A stretch of 64,000 nt of DNA from Sternotherus odoratus (taxonomy: Eukaryota; Chordata; Testudines; Kinosternidae). The notes beneath the pieces were generated by a model. That model saw nothing but the letters and a program-made list of their open reading frames with translations. It was not told the DNA's origin and searched no databases. A program made the translations under genes and the position numbers. This document shows, piece by piece, positions 58,240 to 64,000 of this stretch. The DNA lies in NCBI GenBank assembly GCA_032164245.1, contig JAVMKO010000001.1:245839644-245903643 (forward strand), given 5' to 3'. Position 1 is the stretch's first letter, and each line of letters begins with the position of its first letter.

Positions 58240-60655
58240 GATATTCCACTCTAAAGAAACATGGTAGTTTGTGTGCCATTGTGGACAAAACAAAAGATCC
58301 TATTTCAAACCATCAATATTTTCTGCAAACCTAAAGGCAATACGTGGCCCTTCAGTTCACACACTATTCCATCAATGTTAGTATGTGAACCTAACAACAA
58401 TCCAGCTATTGCACTAAAACTAAACTTTTATTTATTTATTTATTGGTTAAAATCTTGTCAGGGATAAAATAACAACATATATCTCCATCCTCTTTTTACT
58501 GAAGTTAACTCTACTGGCAAAACTCCTATCAGTTTCCCATGCAAGTAGAAATTGGGTTCTCACTCCTTGCCTGAGACCTTATATGTCAAGTTTCAATTTG
58601 GAGAGAATTTTTATGGCAGTGCTATAGAGCCTTATTTCTAGAGATTTATAATGGAAGTGCTGACTTAACCTTAACCACAACATTACAAACAGTACCAGTG
58701 TAAATAAGTAGACTATACTATACCACACCACTAGCATCCCTAAAAATTCACAAGGAACTGACAGACCCTGGCAAGAATTAATCTGCCATTTTCACATATC
58801 TGCCCAAGGGAGGTATTGTAATTGCAAAAATTTACTCTTAGACTGCTGAGACTCATAGTAATTATGTTTCTTTTTTTAATAGAAATAGCCACAGGTGGTA
58901 ACAAATTGGGTTTTGAGATAGGGAACTGGGCATGTATTCTAACCCAAATTACTATGTAATTGTCTTGATTATAAATACTGTTGAAAACCTATTGCTCAAA
59001 ATTTAAATCAGAACAAAAAGTCTCCTTTAAATGTATTCTCTCCTCCTCTTGCTACTCAGCATGGGTACCCATTTCTTCATTTACTGGTATCAGCAAGACT
59101 AACACAACTGCAAGCAATCCATAATAGATCTTTGCCAATACCAGCCAAAATTCCTGAAGCTTGCATTTGTTTAACCGTAGCAATTTTCTCTTGTTTTAAC
59201 TTCATTCAAGGATAAACAGTAGCCTTATGGAGCAGGTCAAGATCTGGAAAGCTAGCCACTAATTATTAGGATTGTTCTGCAAAAAATCAAAGTGCAGAGG
59301 ATGCGGGGAAGATGTTAGGGTATAATTTTAAATGAGCTGAACTTCAAAGTTCTGGAAGCAGAAACACACAGACATTTAAAATTGCTTACTTTACTTCTGA
59401 AGAAACTTTTATTTCATGACAGTCACATTATTGTGTTAATGAGATGTATACTGTTGAAGAAGCTTCATATATAATGGTGGTCAATGAATAAATAATAAAA
59501 CAAATCCATCCTGTTAGTTTCATCACTATTCAATATCCTAGTCTGCTAGTCCTGCAAAGAAGTTACAGGTGGTTTAAACAGATAGAGTACATTTATGGAC
59601 TTACACAAACAGAGGACTATACTTCAAAAGAAACATCATAAAACATCTCTCCTCCCCCTTCTACCCACTGCCTACATAGCTGACTGATTTGTTCCTTACC
59701 TTGAAGCTATGGGGATGCATATTACCGTGTGTTTTAAATACCTAATGCTGTTAATAAAACAGATTGAGTGCTGATTACTTCACATTCCACATGATTTATA
59801 GGTCCTCTTCATCATTATTCTCAACTCTGAAGGTTGATAGTTGAATACACAGTTTTAAGCAAGATGTTTAACTGCAACTATGCAGTAGAAAGGGAGGCCC
59901 TTCCTTCATTACACTTTTGCCCCAGGAAAACATGACAACAGAATCTGCCTCAAAACCTGATGCTTTCTCTTTGTTGCAAGACAGGAAAGACTGACAACAT
60001 CTTCTCTAGGACTGCTTAACCGCTCTTTACAGGTCATGTAATACATACAAAAAAGCCATTAAAGGTGAATTGTTAACTAACATTCTTTTCCATTCAAGCT
60101 GTAGATATCTTTTTGAAACACATTCCATCCTCTTCTCCACCACACACACACACACTTATTTTGTTTGAGGTGTGGCCTAGATGTTGAAACAGTTTCTAAG
60201 GTTTTCTTGATTGCCATTTTTAAAGCTTTTAAAACCACTATTTCCCAAGTACTCTAAATTCCACTATATTCTTATTCTCATCTGATCCATGGAAATGATG
60301 AAGAGATCAGTAAAGAACACACTGGGTACTTTACAGCTGTAGCTGGATAATCTTGTTCATGATCATCAAAGCAGGATTGTTTTTATGATCTTCAAATCTG
60401 CATATCAAATTACACAAGTGTATGCAAAACAGCAAAAACTATCAAATATTCAGTCATCAGGATTATCTCAATAGAGTACTACAGAATGCAGTTTGAGGGA
60501 AAATGAAATGAACAGCTTTTGTAGCTAGGTTTCAATTTTGGGAGATGCCACAGGGAGGGATGCTGATAATAAAGAATCACAAATTCTGGGTCCAATTCGA
60601 CATATATTTTCACACAACCAATTTCACTCACGAGTGATCCCATTTCATTCAATGG
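58240..60655. other. Unassigned intron sequence with a CA repeat
   Basis: (CA)n lies at about 60138-60155 and TTTATTTATTTATTT near 58427-58444. No gene or named repeat. Confidence 0.5.
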
Positions 60656-60663
60656 ATCTATTC

Positions 60664-60892
60664 CAGTGGTGGAAACCTGCAGCCCATGGAACGCATGCGG
60701 CTGATCAGGGTAATCCACTGGTGGGCCGCCAGACAGTTTGTTTACATTTGCATGACTTTCCACATATCCGAGAGTCTGTGGTTCACCGTTTCCTAGCCAC
60801 TGGGAGCAGCATGAAGCCGTGCAAATGTAAAAAAACTGTCCTGTGGTCCACCAGCAGATTACCCTGACGGGGCCGAAGGTTGCCCACCACTG
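60664..60892. mobile_element. hAT foldback MITE (229 bp)
   Basis: Exact 8-bp duplication ATCTATTC at 60656-60663 and 60893-60900. Ends CAGTGGTGGAAACCTGCAGCCC and, reversed, CAGTGGTGGGCAACCTTCGGCCC. Arms continue through GGGTAATC-CTGGTGG and GACAGTTT-TTTACATTTGCA, so most of the unit folds back. The 141- and 109-codon frames over it are by-products. Confidence 0.9.
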
Positions 60893-60983
60893 ATCTATTC
60901 TCATGAGTTAAAACACTTTGATGAATAAGTATTTGCAGAATCAGGCCTTTTGACCTGTAATACAGTGCAGTTGTTCTATCTAA

Positions 60984-61253
60984 GGGTAGGTCTTCACTAC
61001 CTGCCAGATTGGCGGGTAGTGATCGCTCTTTTAGCGATCGATTTCTCGCGTCTCTTTAAAAGGAAGAAATTGTTCGCCTGCGGCACCCGTCAACTCCTGT
61101 AACTCCAGCTTGATGCAAGGCGCAAGCTAGAGTCAACGGGGGAGCACATTCGGTGCATGAGGATGGCAGGTAAGTCAGCTGAAGATACGCCAACTTTGTA
61201 GCTGAAATTGTGTATCTTCAGTCGATCCCGCCCACCTCCGTGAAGACCAGCCC
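60984..61253 (+). mobile_element. Harbinger-type MITE (270 bp), TAA duplication
   Basis: GGGTAGGTCTTCACTACC at the left; GGTCTTCACGG when the right end is reversed. TAA lies at 60981-60983 and 61254-61256. Internal AGCGATCG palindrome and GTCAACTCC/GGAGTTACAGG-type sequence. It matches 58031-58236 in inverse orientation. Confidence 0.88.
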
Positions 61254-61256
61254 TAA

Positions 61257-64000
61257 GGAATTGTCAAATCTAAGGAGGTTAGTTTTTACAGGTCTTGGAG
61301 TTAATCATGAACAGATTAAGGGCATGATCCTGATCTACTACATTAATGAAAAAACTCTTATAAGTAGGATCTAAGTGTTTAATTTGGGGTTCAGTTAGAA
61401 AGCTATAAAAGACCATTTAAATTAACAATCTTTGTGTTTTAGAGTTTTATGGCAACTCTCTTCTAAATTAAATGACCTTTGCAGTTTTGTACAATTAAAC
61501 TTCTGGGAGTTATGACAGTTCCTAATGCAATTTTGTGTACTCTTGCTCAGTTTTTATTGAATTGTAGCGACAACAATTCTATCCATAAGTGGTTGCTTAG
61601 CAATCAGTAATGATCCAGGCAGAAATATAGTAAGTAAAGATATTGACTGACATACTCTGTGTTTGAGTCATGATGTTCATTAAAAAACAGTAAACACCAA
61701 GAATGAAAGTTGAAAACAAAATGTATAAATAAAAGACTAAGTATTATTGCCTTTAGGAGATTATTCATTTAAAAACTACAAATTGTGATTCATGTCAGTT
61801 ATATATAAAGATCCTTAGCTATTATTAAAAATACATTAAAATCCTTCAAAATTTGGATGAAGCCATTATTTACCTTTTGTTTTTAATTCAATTGTCAAGT
61901 GCGCTCTGAATGGTTTTAAAAACAGTATATATCTACAAAGCAAGGAAGAGTTTATAGCTTTGAAGACTTGAAATTGATTTTTAATGCACCAGCTTTCAAA
62001 CACTACAAAGGCTGCTCTTCACTGATAAAGACAGTAAACAAGAAATAGTCCTTTAAATGTTCCCTTTAATGTTTTTCTTTAATTAAAAATCAATCAAAAA
62101 CATTGCAAGTTTTTAAAAATGCTTCAGGTTTTTGACACACAATGTGTTCAAAATAAAATGGAAACTTATGATTTGCTTCTTTTGTTTACTTGTGCTATTT
62201 TGAATTTTCTTTGCACTGTAAACAGTGTTAATCAAGAAATAAAAAACACATAAAAGTAGTTTATCGCTGATCACAGCGATTTTTATTGAATAGAAACATA
62301 ACAAAAATAAGATAAAATAAAAGTAGATGTTATAAAGCTACTGAAGCAAAATGCTTTTTAATACCTTTAAATTATTTTAATGTATTCCTTTCCTCTAATC
62401 AGACCAAAGCCTATTTATGTAGATTAGTTACATCTAGAGTCTCATTTATCCAACCTGTATTTATCCTTTGATCACAAAGCTTGTTAACTTAAATGGTCTT
62501 TTATTGTTATGATTCGTTTTCCCATAATTATGCAGTTTAACTGCCTGATTTTTTTCGAATAAATATATGCAAACGCGCCAATCATATTCAGCAGTGTTAT
62601 GCTAGATGCTCAATGAACTGTAAGAGTCATTTCAATACAATAAAACTGTCTGGAAGTGTTCCAGGGCAAGGATTGCAAATACCAGTAATCATAGCGTCAC
62701 TAGGACTAGAACAAGCAAACGTAAGTGTGTCATACATATATCAATACATTGTCTGAAAAAGCCTGAAACTCATTTCACATGTTTATCACTAAAAGAACTT
62801 AAAATTAATCGATAAGATGTGCCATCCATACAGCTGAAATTCTGCATTTATGTTTTCTAACAATGCTCTCTCTACACTTAGAAGTCTGCTGTCCCATGCA
62901 TTGGAGACTATAGCACACAGTCATACAGCACACTAATGTCACGTATTTTAAGTAATCAGAGGATATCTCCTTTACTGCAATAAATTGACAGAACATCAGT
63001 ATAGGACTGATTAACTTTAGAACTGAAAAAAAGAGACATCCTGCAACTGAAAATAAATGAGAGATGAACTGATCTTTATATGGTCGTTCTGCGTAGGTAG
63101 CAACAGTAAATGGCTGACACAATTCACTAATAGAAATAGATGCTTTTGACTTTATATATATATATATATATGTATAATATACATAATGATATATGCCTGG
63201 GACCTTAATAAAGCATGAACTGTATTCTGTAGCCTCCGGGATTTATATATAAAATATATTAGTGTTTGGGAAGGTTATATAAAGCACTGCCTAATATCCT
63301 AATTAACAGGTGTGGTGTATATGTACAAATTTGCTTACTCTTCAATGTAGTATTTAACAGTAGCAATTTTATACAAAGTGCTTAATACTATCAGAATGCA
63401 TGCAATACTGAGTCCCAACACTTCAGAACTATCAGAAAGCCAGAGCTATTAGTTTCTCCCTCTTCCCCACTAAAAAAAATGTTCCTTAATCTCAAAAATT
63501 GTATTTTCTTCAAAAAAAGATGTTGCCAAGAAAATGCCCTGGAGCATTTTCATGTCCATGTAAGAATCTGCATTCCCATGAGAGGCAGATTTCACTCATT
63601 CCCTACCTTTTGGTACCCTCTCATCATGAATTTTACCACTTGTGTGTATGATATAAGCACTGATATGATTGAAAATATAAAGTCCTCATGCTACTTTTTT
63701 TTGGGGGGGGGATGTCCAAAGTATTCTCTTCTGACCTCTTGTCATCAAAATACTGCTTCTGTACTAGTATAGATAAACAATGAGTTGTGTTTCTGCTCTG
63801 GTCAACAAAACATTGTTTAAAGATCCTTTCACAGAAATTCTTAACTGTTGCACAATACTTTTTCCTTTCAACAATTAGAGACAGACACTCCTCAAATTTA
63901 AAGAGTTTGTTACCTCCAAAAAGCAACACTGTTACAAGTGTTCTTTTGTTTATTTTAAAGGCTTCTGACAAGTGAAATAGACTGACATGGATTTCTGTAA
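61257..64000. other. Unassigned AT-rich intron sequence
   Basis: No recognised gene or repeat apart from (TA)n at 63152-63172 and a smaller TA-rich patch near 63170-63190. 61900-62700 is AT-rich, non-repetitive sequence with TAATTAAAA-type motifs that could be conserved intronic DNA. Short frames lack features. Confidence 0.5.
63152..63172. repeat. (TA)n microsatellite
   Basis: Ten uninterrupted TA units, followed by TGTATAATATACATAATGATATAT. Confidence 0.9.

Larger units (their letters stand above)
40768..64000 (-). other. PCDH17: PCDH17 intron 1, partial (continues beyond right edge)
   Basis: The preceding PCDH17 exon should be more than 2 kb long and encode six cadherin repeats, the membrane span and the proximal tail. 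No frame of that size or content occurs between 40768 and 64000, so it must lie beyond the right edge. This intron therefore exceeds 23.2 kb here and carries the complete Harbinger transposon plus scattered L2, CR1, hAT and Harbinger MITE copies. Confidence 0.82.

Noticed and set aside
60479..60904. 141-codon minus-strand frame
   Set aside because: Most of it lies in a hAT foldback MITE with an exact 8-bp duplication, so it is not a gene.
1..64000. CRISPR array, phage or bacterial system
   Set aside because: No regularly spaced repeats with spacers, no ribosome-binding-site operons, and the content is clearly vertebrate intron and transposons.

Overview
The window is vertebrate nuclear DNA, most likely from a turtle and less likely another non-avian reptile. 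It is AT-rich and intron-dominated. It carries many CR1 LINE pieces, L2-type LINEs, Harbinger and hAT foldback elements, a Penelope-type repeat with a hammerhead-like core, and a two-gene Harbinger transposon of the kind common in turtle genomes. No bacterial operons, CRISPR arrays, rRNA genes or functional tRNA genes are visible. Host gene: the only host coding sequence I can support is two short adjacent minus-strand exons at 40406-40578 and 40709-40767. They encode a continuous stretch of the cytoplasmic tail of protocadherin-17 (PCDH17), with correct splice sites, compatible phases and a 130-bp intron between them. The large cadherin-repeat exon must lie to the right (beyond 64000) and the C-terminal exon to the left (before 1), so nearly the whole window is PCDH17 intron. 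Layout: 1-4930 has no recognised gene. 4931-7128 is a cluster of a Harbinger MITE, a hAT MITE and a CR1 tail broken by a Penelope-like insert. 11380-13190 is a decayed L2-type LINE. 15115-18090 is a CR1 holding an LTR-like insert and a Charlie-like hAT. 23216-24359 holds a short TA-flanked MITE and an 869-bp GC-rich Harbinger MITE with two long hairpins. 26912-27526 is CR1. 29782-30416 is a GC-rich minisatellite block. 31733-34630 is antisense CR1-type LINE sequence. 36530-37100 is an old LINE, and 37639-37775 a mariner-like MITE. 40406-40767 is PCDH17. 42590-42836 is a MIR-like SINE with a nested MITE. 43285-47361 is the complete two-gene Harbinger transposon. 48998-61253 holds scattered CR1, L2, hAT and Harbinger MITEs. 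The rest to 64000 is unassigned intron. How the mobile genes fit together: the roughly 4.1-kb Harbinger has two convergent genes, a DDE transposase read rightward and a spliced Myb/SANT-like DNA-binding partner read leftward. Their poly(A) signals face each other about 30 bp apart. I see only three inactivating lesions (one in-frame stop in the transposase; one stop and one 1-base insertion in the partner), so the copy looks fairly young. The 869-bp MITE at 23491-24359 shares terminal motifs with it and could be a non-autonomous relative. Calls rest on reading the sequence and remembered family features; no database search was run.
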